Assembly (NCBI GenBank): GCA_003313425.1
Contig: NHZP01000045.1
Span: forward strand, 186,001-250,000
Source: Pseudopyrenochaeta lycopersici
Lineage: Eukaryota > Ascomycota > Dothideomycetes > Pleosporales > Pseudopyrenochaetaceae
DNA: 64,000 nt
Reading direction: 5' to 3'
The notes below the pieces were generated by a model. That model was not told the DNA's origin and made no database searches. It worked only from the letters and a program-made list of their open reading frames with translations. How positions within the stretch are numbered: position 1 is the stretch's first letter; each line of letters starts with the position of its first letter. Shown here piece after piece: positions 11,490 through 22,793 of the stretch. The position numbers and the translations under genes are program-made.

Positions 11490-11623
11490 ATATGGACTCA
11501 TATGCGATCGAATCTCGGTTTGTGTTTTCTACCGAGAGACCCTGCTTTGAACTACGTAGTAGGATATGGCACTTCATGACATGAACCGGTAGACTGGCCA
11601 CCAAATATATGTTGTAGACACTA

Positions 11624-13040
11624 CTAAAAAAATGGCTTCACATCATCTTCCAATGGTTTGACCTCTTGTTGCCTTTGCGCCTCCCGCTCGACCCCCTCCA
11701 GCACTCTCAGCACATTCCCGCCTACGATGCCAGCTAGGTCGCGATCGGCTACGCCCCTCTGACGCAGATACCCGATCAAATCCGGATACCGAGTGACATC
11801 CTCTAGGCCGTTCGGACCCTCTTGCATGCCATCAAAGTCCGAGCCGATACCCACATGCTTGTACCCGATCAGCTGACCGATGTACACAATGTGGTCAGCC
11901 ACATCGCTCAGCGACGCCTTGCGTGGATCATCACACCGCACGAACTCTGGATAAAAGGTCGCCATAACGACTCCGCCATTGTCTCGCAGCCGGAACAGGA
12001 CGTCGTCGGGGACGTTGCGCGTATGGTTACAAATGGCGAGGGCGTTAGAATGCGAGAAGATAAGAGGGGCAGTGCTGACGTCGAGCGCCGCCCGCATCGT
12101 GTCCCCGCTCGTGTGGGACAGGTCGACCACCATGCCGACGCGGTTCATCTCACGAATAAGCTCCTGCCCTGCCGTAGACAGGCCGTGGTGTAATGGAGCA
12201 GCGGGCTCCTCGCTGTCTGCGTATTTGTTGTGGCAGGTGTGCGTCAGCGTGGCATACCGGACGCCGAGCTGGTGATACAGGCGCAGGATGCTGACGCTGT
12301 TGCCGATTTGATGAAGGCCTTCGATTCCAATCAGGCTGGAGATGGTGGTTGACTGGCGGAAGTTTGTCCATATCTCGTGGGACGAGTAGACGGGCGTGAG
12401 GTGGTGAGGGAATTCTTTCATGAGCCGGTGGATGAGGTCAATTTGCTGCAGGGTATCGTGTACGATTTCTCGATATATCTCGTCCGAGTAATTGCCACTT
12501 TCTTTAGGGCTGTTTATTGCCGGGCTTATCAGCTTCGTTCATATTCCCCCAGAGGGTCAATTTGTTTTTCCTCTGGGGTCGGCGACGCGCCTACTCACCA
12601 TTCGACATACGCGCTCCAGAACTGACCACGAACCCTCCCGGCCCGCAGGCGGGGGAAATCAACCTGCCCAAATAGAGGGCTGCTGTCGGTGAAATTTTCC
12701 TGATAAATGTGATTGTTGTAGAACGCTCTGATCCATATCGCGAAGTCATTGTGTCCATCTGGTGCAGAGGGAGGTCAGCAACGGGCGAGCAAATATCTAG
12801 TCCAACTTGCGCATGGCACGTACCGATGAGTGGTGCTTCGCTCAGGATGCGGTCAAGGTCGGTACGCTCAGTCTGATCAGACGCAAGCTTGAAACCAGGT
12901 CTGACTGAGTGCGCAAAGACGAAAAGCAAGGCTATAACAACAAGGGCGGTTTGCCATGCCCAACGTCGTGGAAAAGAATAAGAGGTAGGCTCTACCCTTG
13001 GCCAGGCGGACTGGCGTTGAGATTTACTATCGGATGGCAT
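11624..13040 (-). CDS. Membrane dipeptidase (renal dipeptidase family, GliJ-like)
   Basis: Three exons (13040-12824, 12758-12599, 12509-11624) give 420 residues. The ATG at 13040 is the first in frame; the open frame further upstream offers only TTG. Residues 28-46 form one hydrophobic helix, so it is a single-pass or signal-anchored protein. The zinc-site motifs are present: DGHNDF (His75, Asp77), VVDLSHTS, IFSHSNA and GIGSDFDG. In ETP pathways GliJ cleaves the Cys-Gly bond of the bis-glutathione adduct after GliK removes gamma-glutamate, a step in placing sulfur on the diketopiperazine. Such a dipeptidase in a tailoring cluster is one of the best indicators of an ETP-type pathway. A TCGGN3CCGA site lies 157 bp upstream. 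Confidence 0.92.
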
Positions 13041-14053
13041 GGCGTATCTTGGCACGGGCAAGAACACCTCGCTCTCATCTGTCCTCTGGTTGCTAGACAA
13101 TGCAAAGGACTCGAAGGCGTGACTATTACATGATTCTCTATAAGGCGTGATGGTGTGTAGCGTATGGACAGTCGCTGTACGGAATGGTTTGCAGGCTCGG
13201 CCACCGAATAGTCGTCATATCGGAAACAACCAAGGCCAGGCGGATCTGCAACAACAAATCAAATCTTGCCGACAACGCGAACGCCACCAACGGCACCACA
13301 GTAGTGCTGACCCACCATAACCTCACTGAACTTGCACTGTAACGTATCAATTTTTTGTATACAAAAGGTCCTGACCTTATTACGATTAGTGCAAGCACGC
13401 GATTATACAGTGAGTGGTAAGAAAAAGTAGGGGCACAAACATTCTAGGTGAGTCGTTGTAGGTTTACACTGTATGATTGGCGCAATTCTGTCGACAGCTC
13501 TCCATGACTGGTTTAGGGGCAGTTGTATATAACCCAGGTTCTGACTGGGTATTGGGTGGATGTGGGAATCTCTGGAGGCCGAACAGCTACAGGAGCGGCC
13601 GGCGTTCCATGTGCATGGTCGCTGGCGGGGCAACCAACGAACAACCAACACCTAAGCCGGGTGGCTCTAAGATATCCCCTTGGCGACAATGAGGTGTCCT
13701 CATAGTGTTCTACTTATACACTCATTCAAAAAAAAAATTGGAACTCCCTGGCAAATGTACCATACAACTTGAGAGCGCGCAGAGCCCACTCCTATGGTGG
13801 AATTACGCTCGGCTTTTAAGTATTCAACATCGCATTCTTTCTCGAATCTTTGCTGTTATCCCATGTATTCGTTTCACTAGACTGTGTATTGTCCTCGCGT
13901 GTCGTCACATCTAGATTTAGAAGGTTACATCGAGAAGGGCGAGAGGCGGGCGAGATCCCATTCTGTGAAAAAAGAACATAGAATAAAAGCAAAATTACGA
14001 AAAAATTGTGTTCACGTTGAGAATACAGAGTACTGCGGCATGAAGAAGGTTCA
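13041..14053. other. Intergenic region with dipeptidase promoter
   Basis: About 1 kb between the dipeptidase start and the end of the aldo-keto reductase. It holds the regulator site at 13197-13207. I see no further gene in it. Confidence 0.6.
13197..13207. promoter_or_regulatory. TCGG-N3-CCGA palindrome upstream of the dipeptidase
   Basis: TCGGCCACCGA, 157 bp upstream of the dipeptidase start codon. The same 11-mer occurs upstream of the aldo-keto reductase. Confidence 0.75.
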
Positions 14054-15228
14054 TCAGCGATGCCCTGACACCGCGCGCGGTCTGTAAAGCTCCTCAAGGT
14101 ACTTCTCCTCCTCAGGTGTCAGCGACTTTCCCCGGACCGCAATTGCCTCGTCCAGCATCTTCTCTGTTGTCATTCCAATGACAGGGCTGGTGACACGCTT
14201 GTTCAACCACGCCAGGGCGACATCGACCATTGTCCAGCCCTTTTTGTCGGCCAATTCCTGGACCCGGCTGATAATCATGTGGTCCGGATCCTTAAGGATG
14301 GGAGTGTAACGTGTCCCATTAATGAGCTCGTCTTTGGAACGGCCCGTCACGCCAGCTTGGCTGTCTTCCAGCCGCCGCGCGAGGTGGCCGCGGCAAAGCG
14401 GTGCCCAGGGAATGATGGCCACGCCAGTGTCGTTGCAATACCTGTTCATCTCACGCTCCTCCTCGCGGTACAACAGGTTATAATGGTTTTGCATGTAGAT
14501 GAATTGCGTCCAGCCGTTGATTTGCGCGCAGAACTGCATTCGCACGAACTGATGTGTCCACATGGAACTGGCGCCCAAGTAGCGCACCTTGCCGTCCCGC
14601 ACAAGGTCGTCGAGTGCTCGCATAGTCTCTTCGTACGGCACCCGATCATCCGATCGGTGGACCTGCAGCACATCAATGTAGTCGGTCTGCAGACGCTCCA
14701 GGGACGCTTTGACATTGTTGAGTATCGACTGGCGGGAGAGCCCTGTGTCGATCGTATCAGCCAAATCCGGACAGCTGAGGCACTGCATTTATTGCAACTC
14801 TGAATGACTACATTGTTCTACTCACCGGACTGGTTAACATAGTCCTTCGTACCGCGAAGCGGCTCCGCGTACGCCATTGCATTTTCAGGATGCTCGCCAA
14901 TGGTTGCAAAGACCTTGGTCATAATGATGACCTTGTGCCTGGGAATGTTGAATTTCTTCAGGGCTTTGCCGATGATGCGTTCGCTATCGCCGTTAGAGAA
15001 GATGTTGCCCGTGTCCCAGGTGTTGATGCCGCGGTCCCAGGCGGCCTTGAGTATCTTCAAAGACTCCTCCTCGTCCAAGACCCAGTCCCACACCCACTGC
15101 TTGTTACCAAATCCCATACACCCAAGAATTGGTACTGACACCTTCAGTCCGCTCTTTCCGAGTTGCTTGTACGTGCATTTGGTGTTGTCGACAACCTCCT
15201 GGTAATGGGGAGGGAGTGGGATTTCCAT
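14054..15228 (-). CDS. Aldo-keto reductase with Phe at the catalytic Tyr position
   Basis: Two exons (15228-14826, 14742-14054) give 363 residues. The ATG at 15228 is the first in frame; five codons upstream there is only TTG. The protein covers a full (beta/alpha)8 AKR of the type common in fungal clusters. The catalytic tetrad aligns as Asp72, Phe77, Lys105 and His163: the usual DTANVYSNG-like segment reads DTGNIFSNG, so the general-acid tyrosine is replaced by Phe. The rest, including LGASSMW and the NADPH-binding C-terminal region, looks sound and the frame is intact, so this is not simple decay. Carbonyl reduction should be impaired; the protein could catalyse a different NADP-dependent step or have lost activity. 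A TCGGN3CCGA site lies 141 bp upstream. Confidence 0.9.
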
Positions 15229-15368
15229 GGCTGTACGAGTCAAAGTGAATGCAGAAGGATATTGAATGAGGAGGACAGGAATAAGATTTCGCAGACATAG
15301 AGTTTCGTTATATGCAATATCCTAGCATTGATGGCGCAATTGATATCTGCTCAAGCCGCCGGCCGTGA

Positions 15369-15379
15369 TCGGCCACCGA
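15369..15379. promoter_or_regulatory. TCGG-N3-CCGA palindrome upstream of the aldo-keto reductase
   Basis: TCGGCCACCGA, 141 bp upstream of the reductase start codon, in the 319-bp spacer between the reductase and the methyltransferase. No other feature was seen in the spacer. Confidence 0.75.
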
Positions 15380-15547
15380 GAAAGCAATTCTCCATGAAAA
15401 CGTCAGCTAACCAACCCATACAAACAAAGATGAACGCACTTTTCCAAATTTGGACATTTGCGATTCTATCTAAATTTTCAATCCTTATGTAACCAACTCG
15501 CAATCCTCATGTAACTAACTCGCATCTCCCGGCCAGCTTCCAGAAGA

Positions 15548-16418
15548 TCATGCCGGCCTCCGACCATGGACGACATGGAACCTTTGGGTCCCCCCAATTT
15601 TGTTCAGTTCCTGCGATAACAACTCCACAAACTGCGCATTGCCCTGCATCTTTCCTGCCACCTCGACCAGGTTGTTAGCGGCCACTTGGCCGATAATAGG
15701 ATCTGCGGCCGTAGCCCCGACAGGAATGTCGAAGATAACTTCCGTGATATCGACTACGCCCGCGTTGGCGAGGTAGCGCTTGAGATGCAAGCCCTGCTGA
15801 GCACATTGACCCTTCTTGCCCAGGTGCGAGATAACTAGCTGGCCGAATTGAACGAGGGCCGGATGGGCAGCCGCTACCTCAGCGCTGAAGGCGCCAGAAT
15901 GGTCACACTCCATCAGCTGGATCCAGGCGCCCGGCTTCGCCAGATGGACAAGACGCTGGACGGCGAGATTGGCTTCGTTCTCGTCGCAGCAGGCGAGCAC
16001 CAAGCGCTGGTGGACTAAATCGGCGACTGACTGGTATTCGGCCGGCCATGCTTCTTTGATGGACTGCGTAATGAAACGGTTGTTACTGGGCGGGTTCGGC
16101 GGAAAAAGGTGCGGAGCGATGTCAGCTCCTACGTAGATGGTGGACTCTGGGAGCTGTGACGATACGTCGAATAGCCAAATTCCTACAGCAGTGAACGAGT
16201 TGAGTCAGTGATGAGATAGAGCGGGCGCGCGGAAGAAGGTGGGAGATACCGTCAGCAGTTCCGGAATCAATCACTGTCTGGTTTGGCTGTGCCTTGTCTA
16301 TCGGGGCCAGAACAAGTTCTGGCATGGCGTCTTTGAGCCAGAGATGCTGCTGCTGCAAACGCTTGATTTCAGGGTGATCGTGGCCCATGACATACTGCTT
16401 GTCGCCTGCATTTCCCAT
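15548..16418 (-). CDS. Class I SAM methyltransferase (GliN/SirN-like)
   Basis: Two exons (16418-16250, 16182-15548) give 267 residues, near the ~280 of GliN-type enzymes. Motif I is VIDSGTADGIW (residues 49-59), split by the intron; the acidic end of the next strand is in YVGADI, and the motif IV region has LVLACCDENE. This is the small soluble fungal methyltransferase type that includes the N-methyltransferase GliN, which methylates the diketopiperazine amide nitrogen. N-methylation is the most likely role here, by analogy only; other members act on oxygen or sulfur. It has its own TCGGN3CCGA site 175 bp upstream and appears to be the last gene of the cluster on this side. Confidence 0.85.
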
Positions 16419-16592
16419 CGTGGCTGGTTGAGTTTAGAAAAGGCGAACAGAAAAACAATTGGTCAGTTCGAAAGGAATTCGCAAAGTGTTCCAATTTTGC
16501 AGCTTTTGATCCTGATTCAAGCATCAAGTTGTCTTTCGTAGAAAAAGCATTGCCATTACTGCCCGACAAATTTACACCTGGTTCATACAGGT

Positions 16593-16603
16593 TCGGCCCC
16601 CGA
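16593..16603. promoter_or_regulatory. TCGG-N3-CCGA palindrome upstream of the GliN-like methyltransferase; rightmost copy
   Basis: TCGGCCCCCGA, 175 bp upstream of the methyltransferase start. I noticed no further copy in the promoters to the right, so this marks the probable right border of the regulon. Confidence 0.75.
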
Positions 16604-18710
16604 GCCCTAACAACCCTCCGAATTTAACACTTTCGTGCAGGTGAACTTGCTCCTGATTATTTGATCAAGTTTTACGTAACCCAGTGCTTCATAGGAGGTG
16701 GACGATAGGTTTGCGAAAGAGCATACTCCTTGTTCGTCAATGAAATGGGGCAAACGGTAAGTCGAGCAGGTGCGCCTTATTGACTACTATGATCTAAAGT
16801 CTAGCCTCTCTATAGCTTGACAACAGGGAAATGCGCCAGTTTAAGTAAGCAAGCGGATTTCTCTAAGCAGATGAACAAAAAGAACGTGAAATAGGCTTTC
16901 CCACTAGCTTACACAATCAAGCTTAGAAATATGCTAACAGTTGCTAGAGTAAAATAATTAAATAAGAGAACAATTTTTCGGCTTAAAGAGTTCATTTCTG
17001 CTATCAACTAAAGGCCTTAATTCCTTAGCTGATACTCATCTCTATTGGCGATGGTGGTCCATTCGTGCTCATTCTTTAAATTAATTTGACACACATTTTA
17101 TAGGATCGTATTAGTATTTTCATTTGCTTTTCTCTTGTTTTTTGAACCTGTTGTAATAAGCGGGCCAGGGTACCTAACTTGGATAATTTACTTTCAAAAT
17201 TATACCAAGGGCCGGTTAGGCGCATCGTCATCCGTTGAAAAGGCCCCAGATGGACCACTTGGAACGGCACTTTTCCAATTCTACCTACTGACCCACCTGG
17301 CCGTATCCCAGTTCAAATTCGGGACCGCCTATCGCACTTTCTCAATCAGGCGGTATCTGCTTTGATCTGCATTCTGTACCGCGTTCGGCTGCCGAGTGAT
17401 GAATGTATTCGGTGGCCGTGTGAATTAATTGCAAGTACCCCTCCTGGAAAAATTAGTACTAACACAATGTATGCGCCAAATAATTTCTTAGTCCGGCCAT
17501 ATGAAATTTCCATACAGCGCGTACCGGTAGGGCAAGTGAAGACTCGGGCTGCAAAATGGCAGAAACATTCCGTAGCAGAGATTGGGTAGCAGTCACCAAC
17601 CCAACCACTAATTCGCCTCTTTGAAGCTTAAATATGGGCGCGAGAACGGAACCGCTTGTTCCTATTTCACATGGTGGTGTTTGGTGTAGTCTGTGTATTT
17701 CAATGATTTGATTGTCGAATCGCCCTTTTTGTAGACCTGTGAGAAAAACTCTTTGTAAGATAGTGGCAGCAAGATTGTTGGTTCACTTGTATTGCTCGCG
17801 TAACCCGCTCCTGAAGACCGATGTCACTGGAGTGCCTATTTATATCTCTCGATTACTCCATAACTCTTTGACACAGTTGGGCGTTTCGTTCACTTATTTA
17901 GACTTCCGTATTCTACAAATTCTCCGCGATCGAGAACAAAGACTTTATCGAAATTTGGAATAGTTTTCAGTCACGCGCAGCCACTAAAACATTATAATTT
18001 TTAAATTGTTTGCAAATAAATTCCATAATCTACATTTATGTACCATATTCCAGATTAGACGTAGCTTCATTAGGAATCAAGATTCCAGAGTGAATAAGGT
18101 GCACTCTACTAAGACAGAAGAGCTATTCCTAGCCGCGCGGTAATACACAACTACTTCGTAGACTGTCTATACTACCGCGGCAAACAATATTGTCTTAAGT
18201 CCCAACCTTCTTAACAGCAAAGATTATAGACATGTCGGAATCTTTCAACTACAAATCTATGCTAAGCGTAGAGTTCCCTGGAAGCGTTCCTGAAAGAAGG
18301 GTAACGGAAGATGTTAGGTTGTCGCCTTGTCTTCTTGATATTCATTAGTCAATATGTTCGCCCGAAGCACGCTAAATTGCAGAGACCTCTCCTGATACTT
18401 GCACTTTTGCGCGTGTGAGAGGTTTTGCGCTTCTCATGCGCCGTCATAGGGCTGAGGTCGGGCGACTAATTGCGAGGGAGAAGATTGAATACTCTATCAC
18501 CAGCACATTACAGCCGTAAGTGCTGATTCTTGATAGTTGTTCCTGCTTCATCTACAATCATAATGGGTTGAAAATGGACCACTTTCAGAAAGATGAGTCT
18601 CCATTGTTGAACGACAGCTCGAGTCCATCGATATTAAGCTAAGCAACTGACCTAACACGCTATCGACTCACAGATGCATGAATGGTTCATGACACTGAAA
18701 GGGAGATTAG
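16604..18710. other. Gene-poor spacer right of the cluster
   Basis: About 2.1 kb without a supportable gene. Composition is moderately AT-rich and the open frames are short and lack homology cues. It may contain eroded sequence, but I cannot name any of it. Confidence 0.5.
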
Positions 18711-20041
18711 CTAGTATTGCGTTGTGCTTTTACACTTTGTGAACAAGTAGGCCAGTTCACTGCCCTCAAACCACGTCCGATCCTTCTCCCATCCCTTTAA
18801 GATGAAGTCGGTCCCAATACGAATTGCATCTTTGATCTGCTCCGGAGGTTCTGTGAAAGGAACTTTCGGATCTCGTCTGATATACCAGCAGATCAAATGT
18901 TGACCCACATGTATAGCAACTCGAAAAGCCTCATCATCACTCAGAGCTCCATACCCACTTGCAAATCCCTGCATTATATGAGGAGCACTGTCAACCTTGA
19001 AAAAATGATTCCGCTCATAGAGATCACCAATCATCTGGCCAAGATCGTATTCTTTCCGACCAAACTGCGCAAACTCCCAGTCAATGACAAAGAGGTTTAT
19101 TCCCTCTGATTGCTTTGTTTCCATCGAAGGGCCTTTTGGCAGAAGGATGCTTATTTTTTCATAAAACGTTAGTAACGCAGAGAGGAAGATAGATCATGGG
19201 AAGACAAAGTAGAACTAACTTTCTGGCCCAAAAGTCACCGTGTATTATTCCCCAACTCGTTCCTTCAATGTTGGAGGTCGTCTTTGCGTATTCTGCGGTC
19301 GCCATGTCCCTAACCTCTTCCAACGCTATCCTTTTCTGTTTCCAAATGTCTGGGAACTTTTGCACGACATCTATAAATGCTCCGTAGCTTATCTCATATC
19401 TTAATTTTCGCATGGATATATTTTTACCTATAATGTCTTTAAGGCCAGCTTGGCCTGGTGCTGATCCCCATAAATGGAAAGATCGGAGCCAGGCTCCAAG
19501 AGCGTAGCCGATAGCGGCTGAATTGTGCGGGCGTAGGAAAGTGGGGACTTTAGATGATTCTAAAGCTGTTCTCATATCCATTGTGTCTGTCAGATCCTCT
19601 AGAACCAGGATACTGGTCTCGCGATAGAACCGATACAGGCGTGGAATTCTGACCAAAACGTTCTCTGCTATGATCGGTTGGACAGTGGCTAAGGAATTGA
19701 GCATAGTCTCTTCATAAGTCTAAGTTATGGAAAATATCAGCATAGCTCTGCTTAATATCCTAAATGATCTGTAAAACTAAGCGCAAACATGGAAGGGGCA
19801 GGTATACACAACGTGCAATATCTAGCTGGAAATTTCGGTTCACTGAAACAAATTCTTTGGAATGCTTGAATACAACGGTGGTGGTCCCATCCGGTAGCGC
19901 CTGCGTCAGGACGCCGCGGAAGAGAAGATTGGTGGTACCGCCGCTAAGGATTCTCAGCGAAGAGCAATCATATACCGTGTGCGACAGCTGACAAAGTACA
20001 GTCATGCCAAAATGATCTTTCTCCTCCTGGTTAAGTGCCAT
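18711..20041 (-). CDS. APH-like phosphotransferase (aminoglycoside/choline kinase fold)
   Basis: Three exons (20041-19808, 19719-19220, 19149-18711) give 390 residues. The start at 20041 begins MALNQEEKDHFG. The Brenner motif is HGDFWARN (His238, Asp240, Asn245), completed only after splicing, and the metal-binding aspartate is Asp268 in FVIDWEFAQFG. These are hallmarks of small-molecule kinases of the APH family, which in fungi are numerous and mostly uncharacterised. The substrate is unknown. It lies between the ETP-type cluster and a terpene synthase pseudogene and has no copy of the cluster motif upstream, so it is probably not part of the cluster. Confidence 0.8.
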
Positions 20042-20976
20042 TTTATGAAGATGTGATGTGCAGCAAGCGGAAGGTATACTGTCAGAAGGACAACCTGGAT
20101 AAGCGAGATTAGAACAGTGTGTATGACCCACTCAATGACTCAATGTGAACTGTCTCGTGCGCTGTCGCTATCCCTGGTTAGGGAGCTTTAACCCTATTTG
20201 ATTTCATATCTATCTATAGGATAGCATTTCTACTTTCATTAATAATAAATCTTCTTAAGACATAAAATCTTCTACTATAGAGCTTAAAATTATCTTACAA
20301 ACTATATTACTTTATAACGTTGAAATCATAATTAAGTAATAAGTTTGTTCCGAGTATTAAGATAAGGCTAAGCTCTGTATTTTGGGCGAAAAGGCCTAGC
20401 TAACGAGCATACATTTACCCTATACTACAGAAGTAGAACTATACAGAAGAAAGTAAAAGTACTATAAGAGAATATATATATATATATACATATATATAAG
20501 CTAGAAAAGGAATACGCTCTTCTGGCTTCTAACCTATATAAGTTAAAAAAATAGCTTTTTGTCTCTCTTCCTATATACTAAAGAGGGAGCTTCTTTTACT
20601 CTAAGAGTATTGCTTATGTAGAGGAAGAACAAGGAGCTGGGCAACAGTAGCCTAGGTGATCTATGAGGTGGACCACTGTATTCTCCAGGAGGCTCAGACG
20701 AGCCAGCTATATAGGGGAGGGTTGAGCACAGCCTGCTACAGGTGTCAGTATGCGGTAGGGGCGCACCATACACTAGGTCACAGCGCGTTGTTTGCAACAT
20801 TCTGTTATTGGCATTCCTCCAGATAGTAGATGTGATTCTTCGTACGCCTCATCTACTGATTGAGTTTTACTAATAACTCTCCTTTGTCGATATCTGGCAG
20901 ATTCTGAGCCTACCCGAGACAAGACTCCAACTCAGATTGCCTGTGCAAGCGTACTTACAACTATCGATGAATATGG
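20042..20976. other. AT-rich spacer with an (AT)n tract
   Basis: Very AT-rich, with a TA dinucleotide microsatellite near 20470-20498 and a diverged dispersed repeat at about 20620-20830. No gene. Confidence 0.55.
20620..20830 (+). repeat. Diverged dispersed repeat, copy 1 (possible LTR fragment)
   Basis: Shares scattered blocks in the same order with 33520-33770: GGCAACAG, CAGGAGG, AGCTATATA, TTGAGCA, and near the end AGGTCA followed by a TTGTT(T/C)GCAA block. The central AGCTATATA resembles a TATA box inside a retrotransposon LTR. Both copies are degenerate and boundaries are approximate. Confidence 0.4.
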
Positions 20977-22114
20977 TCAAATCTCTCTGAAGGGTCTCTG
21001 ATTCTCCATGTCTCTGGGGGAGTCGCTCCACTGCGTGATCTGAATCTCCACGGGCTGTTCAATGAGACTTGTGGCGATTGTCATCGCAATCTCCATTGAG
21101 CGATGCTCCAAAAATAAAAGAGGTAGAATAGAATCAGCCTGGTCTTGAGTAAAATCCTTCCTAAAAAAAGAATATCGTTCTCAATACAAATGATAATGTT
21201 CGTCGCATAAAAGATGATAGCCATGTCCGAGTCTGTCGTAACATGCGCCGGAAGTGAAATTCCGCAAGCAAGTTCAGATAGCGCAAGGCATACACAAACT
21301 GCACCAGAGCCCATGCGACGTTCAATATATTCAGCTGGTGTTGGGAAATAGTCTAAAACCTGATGTTGCTGTTCAATCTGGCATGAATGCACGAAATATG
21401 CCGTCACGTCGTAAAACATCTGCGCTTGGTCTGTTGCGTGCAATTAGTTATGAATTCGCCCAAGCAGTCACGTCACAAAAGTGACAAACCATGAGAGTAT
21501 CGTGAGCGAACTGCATCACAGACACGCTCAATGTCTGTGATTACAGGATCCGAGGAGCTGTCGTGGTTGTTGTGCTCATCCTGTAAGCAGACCTGAATGG
21601 AGTGAATCGTTTCATCCCCAAAAGACGAGGCCTGATCCATATCATTGACCAGATTCGTGTACTCTTCAGAAACGAGTTATGAGATATGTCAACACAATTG
21701 TTGTAACGGATTCAGAAAGCCATACCGTCGTCCCAGGCGAATAGCCACGTTGATAGATGGGTGGCCGTGCAAAGACCTTCGAGTGTCGCATATGGCTACC
21801 ATGATGATCCGAAGACCGCGATGTCTGCAAGCTTCATCTGTTTCAATCGCTGGCCTTCCGGAAACAATCTGTCATTATTCAGTTTGAGATTTTCTGATTC
21901 GTTTCGAGTCATATTTCTCCAGCCTTCCATGCGCTTCATTTCTCAATTCTTCCTTATGCACATTTACCGCCGACGGCCAATGAGCAAGCATCGATTCAAG
22001 ATCTGGGATTGCCAGGGTTGCCCCTTTCAGCGATTCGATGAGTAAAGCGCGTTTTGTCGTGTTACTAGGCACTGCGACGTAAGTACACAGGCTTTTCGGC
22101 ACAGGATTCTCCAC
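20977..22114 (-). pseudogene. Sesquiterpene (class I terpene) synthase pseudogene
   Basis: Reading the minus strand gives the order of a fungal class I terpene synthase: LAIPDLESMLAHW near 22020, TWLFAWDDEYT with the aspartate-rich motif (21742 region, intron inside), LVNDMDQAS, then PTPAEYIERRMGSG and the metal-site asparagine/aspartate in CIENDI (21170 region), ending in LLFLEHRSMEIAM. Lesions: the expected WWPYA has TGG TAG (near 21800), a nonsense change of the RIP type; the frame shifts between the HKEELRNEAH and LFPEGQRLK segments (near 21890); and one base appears missing in a 7-A run at 21163-21169 just after NDI. No in-frame ATG is seen at the N-terminus; the upper boundary is the first clear homology. 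It cannot make a full enzyme as it stands. Confidence 0.75.
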
Positions 22115-22149
22115 TCAATGGAATTTCAGTTTAAGATGAGACTTCGCGT

Positions 22150-22640
22150 CGTTAATATTATGCAAGTGGGCTATGTTCGAATATGTACAAGTCAGATACC
22201 AACGCCACGTTGCGCACGGCAAGACAGGAAACCTTGGTGCTGGCAGTCACATAGAACTCACTTCCGAGACATGAGACGTTTTGTCTCTCAATAAAACTTC
22301 GGAGGTAGTTCACATCCCAGTCTAAAAGACTGGTGCGGCGTAGTCCACTAAAGCGAAATTGGAGCATCGACTGAATGACCAAAATAGGTCATTTTTGCTT
22401 TGGAGTGATATAATCGCTGCGGCAAGGGTGTTGTACGCTTATGTTGCTTGAGAGTATCAGCGAAATCTCGAGAGCCATGGTTGAGTAACATGGCAGAACA
22501 TAACAGCCATGTCGACCACGTTGATGGGTCGGGGCGAGGCGGATTCAGCATACCCTGAAGAGCACCATAGCCGGTAATACATGTTCCATACATATTGATC
22601 TCCGAGCGCGTACGAAATAGCAGTATTTCCCGAGTGCACC
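22150..22640 (-). other. Degenerate coding-like stretch, unrecognised
   Basis: Minus-strand frames here read like protein (for example GDQYVWNMYYRLW and VNYLRSFIERQNVSC) but are broken by stops and frame changes. I do not recognise the family. It may be another decayed gene between the terpene synthase relic and the hydrolase. Confidence 0.3.
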
Positions 22641-22793
22641 TACACGCTGCGCCACCTTGGCCAATTTACGAGGTCAAGGCTCTGCTCTTAATAATCAATG
22701 CAGTTTTGAAAGCTACCCTGTCGACCGCGCAGCCCTAGATTATTAGCTGGTTTGCTCAGACCTCAGCTTTCTGGTTTTCAATAATTCACAACT

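Noticed and set aside
11822..12193. 123-residue plus-strand open frame in the dipeptidase
   Set aside because: Antisense shadow; the minus strand carries the zinc-site motifs.
14279..14803. 174-residue plus-strand open frame
   Set aside because: Antisense shadow of the aldo-keto reductase exon 2.
20470..20500. TA-rich microsatellite as a possible origin or centromere-like signal
   Set aside because: Short simple repeat in AT-rich intergenic DNA; nothing else supports a special function.
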